Assembly (NCBI GenBank): GCA_003116995.1
Contig: BDSL01000075.1
Coordinates: 186,001 to 250,000, forward strand
DNA: 64,000 nucleotides
Reading direction: 5' to 3'
Origin: Yamagishiella unicocca
Lineage: Eukaryota; Chlorophyta; Chlorophyceae; Chlamydomonadales; Volvocaceae
Below, one piece after another: positions 1-10,739 of the stretch (the stretch's first letter is position 1; each line of letters opens with the position of its first letter). A program made the position numbers and the translations under genes. The notes under the pieces were generated by a model that was not told the origin of the DNA, ran no database searches, and was given only the letters and a program-made list of their open reading frames with translations.

Positions 1-340
1 CGAGCTAGTCCGAGCTAGTCCGAGCTAGTCCGAGCTAGTCCGAGCTAATCCGAGCTCGTCCGAGCTAGTCCGAGCTAGTCCGAGCTAGTCCGAGCTCGTC
101 CGAGCTCGTCCGAGCTCGTCCGAGCTAGTCCGAGCTAATCCGAGCTAGTCCGAGCTAGTCCGAGCTAGTCCGAGCTAGTCCGAGCTAGTCCGAGCTAGTC
201 CGAGCTAGTCCGAGCTAGTCCGAGCTAGTCCGAGCTAGTCCGAGCTAGTCCGAGCTAGTCCGAGCTAGTCCGAGCTAATCCGAGCTAGTCCGAGCTAGTC
301 CGAGCTAGTCCGAGCTAATCCGAGCTAATCCGAACTAGTC
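1..340. repeat. 10-bp tandem satellite, about 34 copies
   Basis: Consensus unit CGAGCTAGTC repeated head to tail without a break. A minority of units carry single substitutions (CTAATC or CTCGTC forms, one CGAACTAGTC at the right edge). The array reaches the left window edge, so its full length is unknown. Because coding sequence resumes at 467 with a splice acceptor, the array probably lies in an intron of the LRR gene. Confidence 0.97.
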
Positions 341-466
341 GTGTTATTTCCCTCCCCCTTCCCTCCCGTTTCCACGGGTCTCCCTCGAACTCCTTTCCCG
401 TTCCCGTTTCCTTACCCTCCCCTTACCCTCCCCCCTTCTGTGTCTAGGCGACCTGTGTGTCCTCAG

Positions 467-985
467 CCGGCTGTCTGGGCTGCGCCGTCTGCAGCTGACC
501 CTGGATTACGGTTTAGAGCGGGACGATCTGTACGGCGACGATCTCGATGAAGATCCGGTCGACGACCCCGGTGGCGAGGGGCATCCGGGAGACGATGCGC
601 CACCGGACAGAGCGGACCCGTGGGTCTCGGCGGCCGAGGCGGGCAGGGAGGGGGCCCAAGGGGCGGGACGGGCGCGCGGTGAGGGAAAGGAGGAGGAGGC
701 GGAGGAGGAGGGTGGCGAGGAGGAGGGGGAGGAGGATGGCGAGGAGGGGTCTGACCGATCTTCGTGGCAGCTGGGGCGCCTGGGGCGTGAGCTGGCAGGG
801 GAATGGCGACGAGCCGGTGGGGCGAAGGGGCCGCTCGGGCCCCGTGACGGTGACCCAGGGGTCGGCGACGACTGGCGGCTGCCGCTTGCCGCGCTGTCGC
901 AGCTCCGGCAGCTGGACCTGCGCCTCCGCAACGGCGGCGGCAGGCACCTGGCGGAGGCGGTGCACGCCGCGACGTGGCTGGCGAC

Positions 986-1016
<31 letters not shown>

Positions 1017-4000
1017 GGCGGCAGCGGCAGCGGCGGCGCGTCGCTGGATCTGAAGGACGCTCCGGCGGCGGCGCTGCTGGATGTGTCGTACTGGGGCGAG
1101 GTGGCGACGCAGGCGGCGGCGGCGCGGACGGCGGATGGCGCGGCAGCCGCGCCGGCAGCCGCCTCCACCTCCGCTGCGGTCCCAGCCGTTGCGAGGCCTC
1201 CTACGATTGCCGCCGCCGCCGCCGCCGCCGCTTCTTCTGCGGCTGTGGCGGTGGCGGTGCCGCCGCGGGCGGTGCCGCCCTCCTTCCTCTCTGTGCCGCT
1301 GGTATCACTTCGACTGGGAGACGGACGCAACCTATCGCTGTCGTACGCCCACATCCTGTGCTTAGCGCTGATGACCGACCTGCGCTCGCTGCAGCTGTCC
1401 TTTGAGGCACTCGAAGTAAGGCCCGCCGGGACATCCGTACATGCGGCGGCGAAGGCTGGCGGCGCCGCCGAAGGCGGCCGCCATAAGGCCCACAGGGACA
1501 ACCCGTTGCTGGCGCTGGCGCGCCTCCGCCGACTGCGAACCCTCCAGATACGGACCAAGCAGCCCGGGGCGGACGCACGGCAGCCCTCGCGCGGTGCCGG
1601 CGATGGAGATGGTGGCGGGGATAGCCGGAGGCGGTGCGGCGGCGGCGGCGCCGCGGTGGCGGCGCCGCTGATGCCGCTCGATGACGACGTCGTACAGTCG
1701 TGGATGGAGGAGATGCCGATGCTGCAGACGCTCAGCCTGCGCGGGTCGGGCGGGCTGGGCGAGCGTGGTCTCGGAGCCATCGGCCGCCATGGCGCGCTGA
1801 AGGCCCTCGCGCTCCGCCTCACAGCTCCGGAACCAGCTTTTGGAGGATTACACGGCTTCGCCTCTCTCCACCACCACCACCACATCGCCCCAGCGGATGT
1901 AGCGGCCGCGCCGGCGGTGGTGGTGGTGGTGGCCCCGCAAGCGTCGCAGTCCCTGGGCGTTGGTGCCAGCGGCGCTACGTGGGGTCCGGCAGCAGGCGCG
2001 GGAGCGGGCATAAAAGTCGGGTACGGAAGCTATTACGCTCCGGGACCCAGGCTACCTGCGGCTGCCGCCGGCACGGGTTTCGGAGCCACTTGCGCGGGCA
2101 GTAGCTACACCGCAACGCCGCTGGGCACGTCGCCGCCGGCTCCAGGGGGCCACGTGGCGTCTGCGGCGGCGCTGTACGGCGGCGGCGGCGCCGCCGCCGC
2201 CGCCGCCGGCGCTGCCAGTGAGGCGGGCAGCGCGTTGGTGCCGCCGGGCCCTGCCCCGGCGGGCGTCCGAGCAGCGGCGAGCTCACTGGGGGCGTCCGCG
2301 GCGCGTGAGATGGTGCTGGCTGCCGGCGTGGTGGTTGGCCCCGAGCTGCTGGCAGGTGTGTTGGTTCGCCAGGGACATGCGTGGTGGGCATGGTGCATGC
2401 AGAGTGCAGCAAGTGTACGATACTCGGGTGCGACGTGGCCGAGCTGATGGCGACTGGTAGGAGCCCGGTGCCCCGGCCCCCGAACCTCACTCCATGTCAC
2501 CGAGGCAGGCCCGAAACGGCACCCAACCTCTCTGGCTCCCTCAAGTAACAAAACCCTAAACGCCCCCAGGTGTGCCGTACTTGATTCGGCCGCACCACCT
2601 GCCGCCGTCGCTGACCTCCCTGGAGCTCACCAACGCGGCATTCTCCGCCGAGTGGGCGCACAGCACGGCGCAGCACGGACCGCCTGCAGCAGACAGCCCA
2701 GGTTCCACACAGACAGAAGCGGTGGCAACGGCGGTTGCAGACGAGACGCCCGCGCGGACTGCCGAGGACGCCGGAGCCAAGCACGGGTCCGCCGGCGGCC
2801 GCGGCGCCGCGAGTCAAGTAGCAGGCGCCGGCATCGTGACAGCAGCCGGCATCATGACAGCAGCCGTCGTCGAGCGGGACGTGCCGCGGCCGTTGCCTCG
2901 GTTGGTGACGCTCCACATCGCCCGGGTTCCGGCCAAGAGCCTGAGGAGGCGCCGCAATAGCGGCCACAGCGGCCGCGGCGCCGGTCCAGGCACATCCACC
3001 GACCCAGGGGACCCGGGTAGGGTCGTGCAGCGCTAGCGGCCCCGAAACCAAACCACGCGGTTGCGCTCCGGGTGAGCCAAATGTAATCATGTCCAGAAGG
3101 CGCTTGGGTGATGGTAATGCTTGGAGCTGGGAGAACGGGCGGGCGTAAGCTTTTGAGATGGAGCGATGACTGAGGTTGCAAGGAGGGGCTGGTCCGTACG
3201 AATCCACGTCTACTTGAAGCGAGGTCGTACGGCTCCGGAACCATTAGTTCCCGCGCGTCCATACTATCGCCTCCTGCCCTCCTTGCGCCCGCAGATGCTC
3301 CCCCCCTGGACCCAACGCGCCTGACGGACTGGCACCTGGTGCACCTGCTGGCCTGCCTGCCCACACTGGCGCACCTGGACCTGTACGACAAGGACGGCGG
3401 CGCCGACGGCGGCCCTGCGGCCAAGCTGCACTACAGCGCGCTGGCGCATCTGGGGCGGCTCAGGCGCGTGAGGAGGAGCTGGGGGTGTAGCGGTGTATGT
3501 GCGCGCCTCGGTGCGGGGTGCGGCTCGTAGCGGACCCACGCGCCAACAGGCGGAATTGCGCTATAGAACCTTTTACTCGACGTGGGAGTTGGGAATGAAT
3601 AACAGGTGGAGGGGGGGCAAGAGAAAATAACCTGAATGGTCGATCATGACGGACTGCTCGGATTATTGGTGGTTGGTGGAGAGGAGCCAGGCGGCTGCGC
3701 CACACGGTACCGTGTTTGGCGGCGAAAGCTATGGGCTCCGAAACCTTCCTTGTGCATACGTACGGCATCCGTACGACCCCCAGCTTCAGCCCCCTCACGG
3801 CCTCCCTGCCTGCGTTCTGCCGCCCCGTTGCCGCCGCCGCACAGCTACCTGCAGTCGCTGTCGCTAATGGTGGGGGATCGTCTGAGGTGGCGCGCACAGG
3901 TGCGGAGCGGACCTCCCTGGAGCTTCAGCCCCAGTCCTGGCCCCACCCATTACGCTCCGATTGCCGTACTACCGTTTGCTTGCTAAACGCGCGGTGACGA

Positions 4001-4631
4001 TATTGGGTGTCTCACAGCGTGCTGCGGCCGCGCACCAGGAGCCCCGTACTGCCGTACTGGCCAATATGGTGAAGAACTGATGAACCACATATGCTGGTGC
4101 TGCTGGTGCTGCTGCTGGTCCTGCTGCCGCTAGTGGTGCTGAGGCCGCTGCTGGTGCTGCTGCCTTTTTGCTGGTGCGGCTGCCGCTGCTGGTGCAGGAG
4201 GTGCTCTTCTCCAGCCTGCCGACCGGGCTGCGGCTGCTCCGCCTGCATGCGTCACACTTGTACAAGGAAGCGGTGGAGATGGCCACTCGCCTCACGAACC
4301 TAACGACGCTCCAGGTAGGACTGGGCTTTCGGGCGTGGGTGTGGGCGCGCATTCCCCTCGCTCGTCACTGTACGGCAGCGGAAGCGGATGGAACGCACGG
4401 ATGGATACGACACCTCCGCTGGGGGGTTACAGGAAAGGACCGGTTACTCCGCCGGGGGGGGGTTGGACCGCCTGTCCGCTTTGGCCCTGTTGCTCGCAGA
4501 TCATGGGCCACGCTGACCCGGACTATGTTCCGGAGCTGGACTCGGCGGTCCGGACGGTGCGGCGCTGCCTGGCTGGTTGCAACGTGGTGACGTGGTACCG
4601 GGACGTGGAGAGCAGCACACTTGACGCATGA
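467..4631 (+). CDS. Leucine-rich-repeat protein, 3' part (5' end outside window)
   Basis: Partial gene. I join six exons: 467-2355, 2570-3016, 3295-3467, a 15-nt microexon 3855-3869, 4198-4314 and 4500-4631 (stop TGA), giving 923 codons in the window with frame kept at every junction. The first exon opens after a CAG acceptor inside a codon, so the start lies to the left. Leucine-rich segments recur through it, such as RLSGLRRLQL at its start, LRRLRTLQI, LQTLSLRG, LPRLVTLHIA, LACLPTLAHLDLYD and LTNLTTLQ. Between them are an acidic Glu/Asp stretch (about 500-760) and long Gly and Ala runs. The pattern resembles F-box/RNI-type LRR proteins of volvocine algae, but no F-box is visible here. The function is unknown; a protein-interaction role is inferred from the repeats. 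The microexon and the 3870-4197 intron are the least certain parts. Confidence 0.75.
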
Positions 4632-5207
4632 TGCACGCCGCGAACGGTTCTCTGCGTCCTCCAGGCCCCAAAACAGGGTCAGACCGACAACAACAAAACA
4701 CACGCAACTAGGGAGCTAAGCGCACCGTGCGCACCGATTTCGTTTGCGACATGGAACGCTACCTTTTTTGCGTTCGCCGTACCCTGCTCGCACGCAAGGT
4801 GGTGACCGACTCGATTATATCACCCCAGGATCAAGTGCGCGGAGTGCCCTGTGCCAAGTCGCTCAGCTTCCCAAGTTTTATAGCAACGAAGCAAGGAACC
4901 TGCGGTTGCCGGGTTTTTGCGGAGCCCAAACACTGCCAGATCCGTCATGCATTATCTGTCAGGAATTACACGTACGGCTTGTATCGGTCTAGGTGGGCGC
5001 CCGCTTTGAGACTCGACAAGGGTGAACATCTCCAGAAGCTGTAAGAGCACGCCTAAAAATGTGTCTGGACAGCGTCTGGACTGTCCTGCTGACGTTTCTT
5101 TATTAAACGACGTCCAATTGCCAATCGACGCATGCCGCTGATGTTGAGATGGTGATGATGCCTCTATGAGTATCTGGTTAACGTGAACAGCTGGCAGGCG
5201 CCTTTAT
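4632..5207. other. 3' UTR / intergenic, nothing else seen
   Basis: Between the LRR stop codon and the foldback element I see no exon pattern. Short ORFs on both strands lack recognisable motifs. Confidence 0.5.
5040..5044 (+). terminator. TGTAA poly(A) signal, possible 3' end of the LRR gene
   Basis: The pentamer TGTAA is the usual poly(A) signal of Chlamydomonas-type algae. This copy lies 409 nt after the LRR stop codon. It could be chance. Confidence 0.35.
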
Positions 5208-5740
5208 TTCCTGGGCGATTTCGGGTTTCCAAGTGGAAAAACCGCCTCCCCCTCCCCGGAAATGCTTGGCTGCGGAAACTGGATCCAGACAACGGGCTGC
5301 GATGAGGTGATGAGCGCGGAAGCTGCTGTGTACTGCTTATATCGATTTGATATTTTATGCGCAATTCGGTGAACTGATCCGCGAATGGTCATTGCCTTGC
5401 CGGGCAAGACGTCACTGCTTGTAACCGCTTTGTAACGCGCGCGCGGCGCGCGCACAAGACGTCGCTGTTTGTAATGCACGCGCGCCGCGCGCGGCGGCGC
5501 GGCGCGAGGCAAACAATGGTTTCTTGCCCGGCAAGGTAAAGACCACTCGCAGGTTAGTTCACCGAATTGCGCTTAGTAACATTACATCGATACAAGCAAG
5601 CAGTACACAGCAGCTTCCGCGCTCATCACGCACCTCATCGCAGCCTGTTGGCTGGATCCGATTTCCGCGGCCAAGCATTTCCGGGGAGGGGAGGAAGCAA
5701 GGGCCGTTTTTGACCATTTCGAGCAAACGGCCCATGAAGA
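5208..5740. mobile_element. Foldback (MITE-like) element with roughly 190-bp inverted arms
   Basis: The left arm (about 5208-5405) and right arm (about 5525-5740) are imperfect reverse complements. For example, GGAAATGCTTGGC near 5259 is answered by GCCAAGCATTTCC near 5671, and GCGGAAGCTGCTGTGTACTGC near 5317 is answered near 5600-5620. TTGCCGGGCAAG near 5396 and CTTGCCCGGCAA near 5524 flank a loop of alternating CG (CGCGCGCGGCGCGC) that is itself palindromic. No protein is encoded. This fits a non-autonomous foldback transposon remnant. Target-site duplications were not identified. Confidence 0.7.
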
Positions 5741-6569
5741 AACCGCAAGATAAGTAATGTTTATGTTGCCAGGTGCTATGTGCGTGACGTTCGAAGAAAT
5801 CCAGCGCGTATTACGGCTTCTATATTCCATTACCACGCGACCCGAGCGAATGGGTCGGACGATTACTCATAGCCATGGGCCCAGTCGTAGCCTAAGGAAG
5901 CAGCAGATATAAGCGGGCAAGTAGAGCGGCGTACGTCCTACTCTTAGCTTCGCTCGACACTCCAAACGAACTTGGCGCTGTGCATCGCGTGATCCGGCGC
6001 TTCCCAAAGATGCGATCCTCGTGAGCAGCGGCTAGCAGCGGCGGTCTTTCACGTCTCGTCCACACGAGGGAATACCAAAGGTTTCTGCCACGTGGCATCT
6101 GCATGCTCCTTCATGGTCCTTCGACAAAGTAATGCCAAACCAACAATATAGGTTCCTTCGGGTTCCCGGCCCCGACCGACCAAGAAGCAGTGGCATACAT
6201 CTCGACACTTCAGGCCCTCTCAGCTACAGTCTCTCTCCGCGGTGTGGACTGCAAGTTTGTGCGCGCACTACCGCAGTCCCGCCCCCACACGCCAGAATCC
6301 AGCGGGATCCAACCTTCTATGATTTCTGCAGGCTCGGGAACAAAGTAACAAGCACCGCCGCAGGGGAAAAATGAGGATCAAGGGGCGCGCATTTTGACAA
6401 GTGCCATACTGTTGTTGCCACTTGCGCTAGGCGGGGCCAGTCGTCTCCCGCGCCTCCTCCCTGCTGCTGGCCGCGTGTGCGCACTTGTGACCCGGGGAGG
6501 GCCTTCCCGCCATCGGACGGCGACCACATGGCGGCATGCGTGAGGTGTGGTGTCCTCTGTCTGGCCACC
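5741..6569. other. Intergenic / 3' flank of the RPP40-like gene
   Basis: No supportable gene seen. ORFs are short and lack splice context. It probably includes the 3' UTR of the - strand gene ending at 6570. No TGTAA signal in that orientation was recognised. Confidence 0.4.
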
Positions 6570-9500
6570 CTAGCGCCGGGGGGATGACGCGGGCATCTCT
6601 TGGGGCCCTAGGGGACGAAAGATGCAGTAGTCGCCATCGCTGAGCATCACTACCGTGTAGCAGCTCTCTCCCGCACCCCCCCACGCGGTGCCGTGTTCCA
6701 TCCCCCGCCAGGCCACGGGGGTGTCCGCGAAGCCCCACACGTGCACCGCCGCCCAGGGCACGTGTTTGGCAACCACCAGCTGCGACACGGCCTTCATGAC
6801 GCCCTGGACCTGCGGACACCCGGAGGGAGGGAGGGTGGGAGTGGCATAAAGACCGACTGGTTACACGACATCGGGATAATAGGGTGGGAGGGAGGGTGGG
6901 AGGGAGGGTGGGGAGGGGGGTGGGAGGGAGGGAGGCAGGCGGTGTGAGTGCGGACTGAGGAGTGATGGGTGAAGGCGGGTGGGTTGACTGGATGGCAGCT
7001 CCTTACGGAAGCTGCCCCTTCCGGCCGCTGCTGCGTCCGCAGCTCGTGACCCTACCTGGCCCTGCGACAGTATCCCCTTCCACATGCGGCTAACCACGGT
7101 GCCCAGCAGCTGCCGCTCCTGCGCAACCACGAGAACGGGAGGAAGGGGAGGGGGCTCGCGATACACACCAGGAACACCGTTCGACACGGGTAGCAGTAGC
7201 ACCACTCCCGAGTGTCGGCCTCCCCGCCTCGCGGCTCAGTCCCGTCATCCCTTGCTGCTGCTGCCGCTGCTCGCCCCACCTGCTCCTCCCGGGTCGCGAG
7301 CGGTGCGTCTTCCATCTGCAGCGGCATGATCTCATCCGGCAGCAGGTCGTTGCAGGCAGTGTGGCCTGCGGTGGTGGCAGTGGCGGCGGTGGTTGCGGTG
7401 GCGGCGGTGGCGGCGGTCAACAGTCCGTGCGCCCTCGCCGGCTTTTCAGGCAACGCACAGCCACAACCTACCGCGGGTGGGTGCGGCCTTCGCGCCTCAT
7501 CCAGCGTTGTGGGCGGCGCACGGGCAATGCTCCTCTCCACCCGCCCCCCTTCACCCTGTCCCTTGCCCACTCTGACGGGCCCCCTTACCCTGCCCCCTCT
7601 CACCCTGCCCCGCACTCGGGGACCCCTTACGCCTTACCCTGCCCACACGCCAGCGCCCCCAGCCAGGTGTGCAGCCCCGTGACGGCCCGCCGCAGCTGCC
7701 AGTCCTGTTGCGCAGTCAGTGGCAGGCGGCGACCGCGCCCACGCGCGGCCCTGCGGGCTCTAACGCCGCCGCCGCCGTCGCCGCCGCCGTCATCGCCCTC
7801 GATGTCGTCCAGCTCGCCGTCGTCCCCCTCCGTGCCTCCGTCGTCCATCACCACGCCGAGCTGCTCAAAGGTGTCGCGGCCGAGCGGCGGCAGCATAAGG
7901 CCCGGCTGTGTGCGGCTGGTGGATTGCAATGGCATCCAAGCCTGCGTGTAGCCGAGCCAATCAACAACAACAATCACTAACCAGCAACTAACAACTGTCA
8001 ACAACCAACAATTAACAACCGGCTCATCAGGTACTCCCCAGCTCCGGGTCACTGCCAGCGGCCACCAGTTATAACCGAATCCGACCAAGCGCTGAGCCTA
8101 CCTTGCGTTCAGACGACGCACCTGACGATGACTGCCCCCAGCCGCACCATGCCGCTAGCCCCTACACTGAGTAGCTGCTTCCGGAGAACGCCGCAGCACC
8201 ACCGCACAAGTCATTTAGCGGTGCTCGGTGCGCATGTCCTCGAATGCTCCCCGCCTCCTAAACACCCCGGCGGGGTCGACCCACGGGTTTCCGCCCCAAA
8301 CCCGCGCTTCACCCCGCTGCCCCCCGCAGCAGCTGCCTCACCTCCGTGCCGTACGGCGGCGTGAGGGCCTCCTTGGGCAACCCGATGTCCTGCTGCTGGC
8401 CCTCCGCCTCCAGCCGTGCCACGAAGGCCTGAGTGCAGCAGCGGCAGCAGCAGCGGCGTGAGGCAGCAACAGCAGCAACAACAGACATCACATACCACTG
8501 GCACCTCGCACTCCTCTGCTCAACGCTGCCAAGCAGACTGACAGCGGCCTGCATGTCCCAGCCCCGCCTGCCGTACTGTCGCACTCACCTGCGGCGGTAT
8601 GCTCGCCCGCACCTTGGCCAGCACCTGGGCGCAGCCGGCAGGGGGCAAGGAGGGGGGGTGGATGAGGGGTTACCATAGTGTGGGGCGGGGCAGGGCGAGG
8701 TGGCAAGTGAGCAGGCATGTCAGGTGCGGGGCAGTCTGCGATGAGCCGTTTGTACGTCCGCAGCTCTATGAGCCTGCAGCGGCGCGGCTGGCGCTTCCCT
8801 CCTTCCCGTTTGGGGACCGCCATGGGCATTGCTCCCAGCAACCAGGTGGAGACCGGTGGAGGGCGCGCAGTGCGGCCGTACATATGTGCCGTACCGATGT
8901 CGTACGTAATTAAGCACCCACCTGCGCGTATCGGTCGCCCCCCGGCTGCAGCGACGTGGCCCTCAGGTCCACACTGACGTTGTAGCGGTCTGCGGAAGAC
9001 AGGTCGAAATGAGGTGAAGCACGCCCACGACGACGGTGAAGCACTCCCACCTCACAAACAAAACCCTAGCTGACGCGAGCAGGTGCTGTTGACGGCACCG
9101 CCGGGTGTCCTGGACTTCCCATCAAATGCCGGGAGCGCGCGATCACACTGCTGGGCGGTGTCGCTCTGACGGCGCTCCCTACCTGCGTTGCTGGGGCTTC
9201 GGACGCCTGTCAGGCCTAACCGCGAGTACACCTCGCTACTGACAGCCATGTGAAGCATCCCATCGGGTGTGATGGCAACTGCGTGGTTGCTCTCGAGGCG
9301 GTCCGCGAGAGAGACAGCCTGCAGCCACGTCGGGACGGCGCGCATGGTTGACTACCTCGACCCAGGGGTCCGTGCGCACAGCAGCCCAGCGGGTAACATG
9401 GAAACAATATATAATCGTCGCAAAGGGAAGTTGACACGGTAAATTGTGGTAATGATGTTGTGTGTACCTGAAGGCTGGCGCCATCCTGCAGGATAACTGC

Positions 9501-9824
9501 TGTGTTTAGCACTTGCGCCAGGACGTCTGCCAGGCTGGACCTGATGACCTACAAATTAAACGACATTATTAGATCAGTCGTCCGCTAAATAAAGGAGGCT
9601 TGAGCTAGCGAGGGCAATACCTGGTAGCCCTCGTCAGGTGGCAGCATGGTAACCAACTGAATGTCGAGCTCCTCTTGTAGCTCCTTGTCAATGGTGTTGT
9701 AAGGTAAAAGTACTTGAATTGCATGGTTAAGCAAATGGTCCCTTACAGTCTGGTCGAGGTCAGCGTTTGGGTGCTCTAAATTGGAGAGTCGCCAGTACAA
9801 ACGAGGGCCTTGTTTTGACGGCAT
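6570..9824 (-). CDS. RNase P/MRP protein subunit p40-like (RPP40 family)
   Basis: Multi-exon gene. The start ATG at 9824 opens a protein beginning MPSKQGPRLYWRLSNLEH. Clear exons: 9621-9824, 9468-9548, 9183-9351, 8922-8989, 8589-8624, 8342-8428, a Gln/Asp/Gly-rich exon around 7650-7951, about 7056-7205, and the last exon 6570-6809. Small exons near 8120-8165 and 7250-7340 are unresolved. The C-terminus (VPWAAVHVWGFADTPVAW, then EH, GGAGESCYTVV and DGDYCIF) matches my memory of the end of the eukaryotic RPP40 family, which has GFxDSPVxW, an EH pair and a GExLY segment. That subunit belongs to the nuclear/nucleolar RNase P and MRP complexes that process tRNA and rRNA precursors; it is non-catalytic. 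Human RPP40 is about 360 residues; this one looks longer because of a low-complexity insert. The identification rests on the C-terminal block. Confidence 0.65.
6848..6945. repeat. Intronic GGTTACACGACAT repeat followed by G-rich (GGGAGGGTG) tract
   Basis: Located in the last intron of the RPP40-like gene. GGTTACACGACATCGG is followed by many GGGA/GGGTG units and could fold as a G-quadruplex on the + strand. The first part recurs in several other introns of this window. Confidence 0.7.
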
Positions 9825-10739
9825 GTTGCCACTAATTTTATGTCTGCGACCAGGTTGCGAGGCGGTGGTTTCAGCAAAAGCCGGCGGCTGCTCGCGACCA
9901 ACCTACGATGCTACACGATACGAGCCGATGCAATCCCATGCGGCAGACGCGTGCCGCAGAATTGTGACAGGGGATGATCAGAAATACCCGAGGCATCGTC
10001 GTAGAAGTCAAAAGTCAATGGCGGGCGGCAAGGCGGGAAACGGCGGGAAAGCGATGATGGACCAGAAGGGACCAGCGATCAGCGTGGCAACCGAGGCAGC
10101 TAAATACTAAACCAATTAACACCAGCTGCTGCCCTGCGCCTGCGCTTACGGTAACACCGGGCTTGTTTCAGGTACCGCGCAGGGAGGCCGTCAACAGCCA
10201 TCGGCCAGGAATTGAAAAGGGATCCGGTGCGTCCTTGGGCAGCGTTGGGCCCCAATCACCAATTCCTTCCCAGCTCCCCTCGGTCGGTGATTTGGCGCGA
10301 CCTGGAGATAAGCGGGAGATATCACGTGTTGTAGGCCTTTGGAAGGACGTGACGCCTGAGGGCCCGAACTCCAACCCGTGCTGCTCGGCTCCTGCATGCT
10401 CCCGGGGATGCTGGGGAGCCCAGACGCGCACCCACACCCGGGCCCTGACACTGCTGACACCGAACCAGCTCCTCGCCAAAACCGACGACTCAACTAGAAT
10501 ACGTGCTCACGTGCTCACCGTATCACAGGGCAAGCCCCCAAGCAGACAAATAAGATATATCCAGTACCTCCATACAGCAAGCAGCCGAGTCGCATCCATC
10601 ACCCCGGCCGCCCATACCCCATCCTGCTCCATCCAGCCATTCCTGCGCTCCCCTCGCGCCCACCACTGCCTTACTTACGCACACCGCTAGCGGGACGAAC
10701 GCGAGCCTACAAATCACACGACCCTTCCCTCTCCTCCCC
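9825..10739. other. Upstream region of RPP40-like gene / 3' flank of the next - gene
   Basis: Sits between the RPP40-like start codon and the stop codon of the - strand gene to its right, so it should hold the promoter of the former and the 3' UTR of the latter. A 175-codon + ORF (10163-10690) has no motifs or splice support and I do not call it a gene. Confidence 0.4.

Noticed and set aside
1..340. CRISPR array
   Set aside because: The repeats are directly adjacent 10-mers with no spacers, in a eukaryotic genome.
506..2011. 501-codon - strand ORF
   Set aside because: Antisense to the LRR exon; made of Ser/Pro/Ala/Arg runs from GC-rich triplets.
10163..10690. 175-codon + strand ORF between two - genes
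   Set aside because: No motif, no splice context, ordinary composition for random GC-rich DNA.
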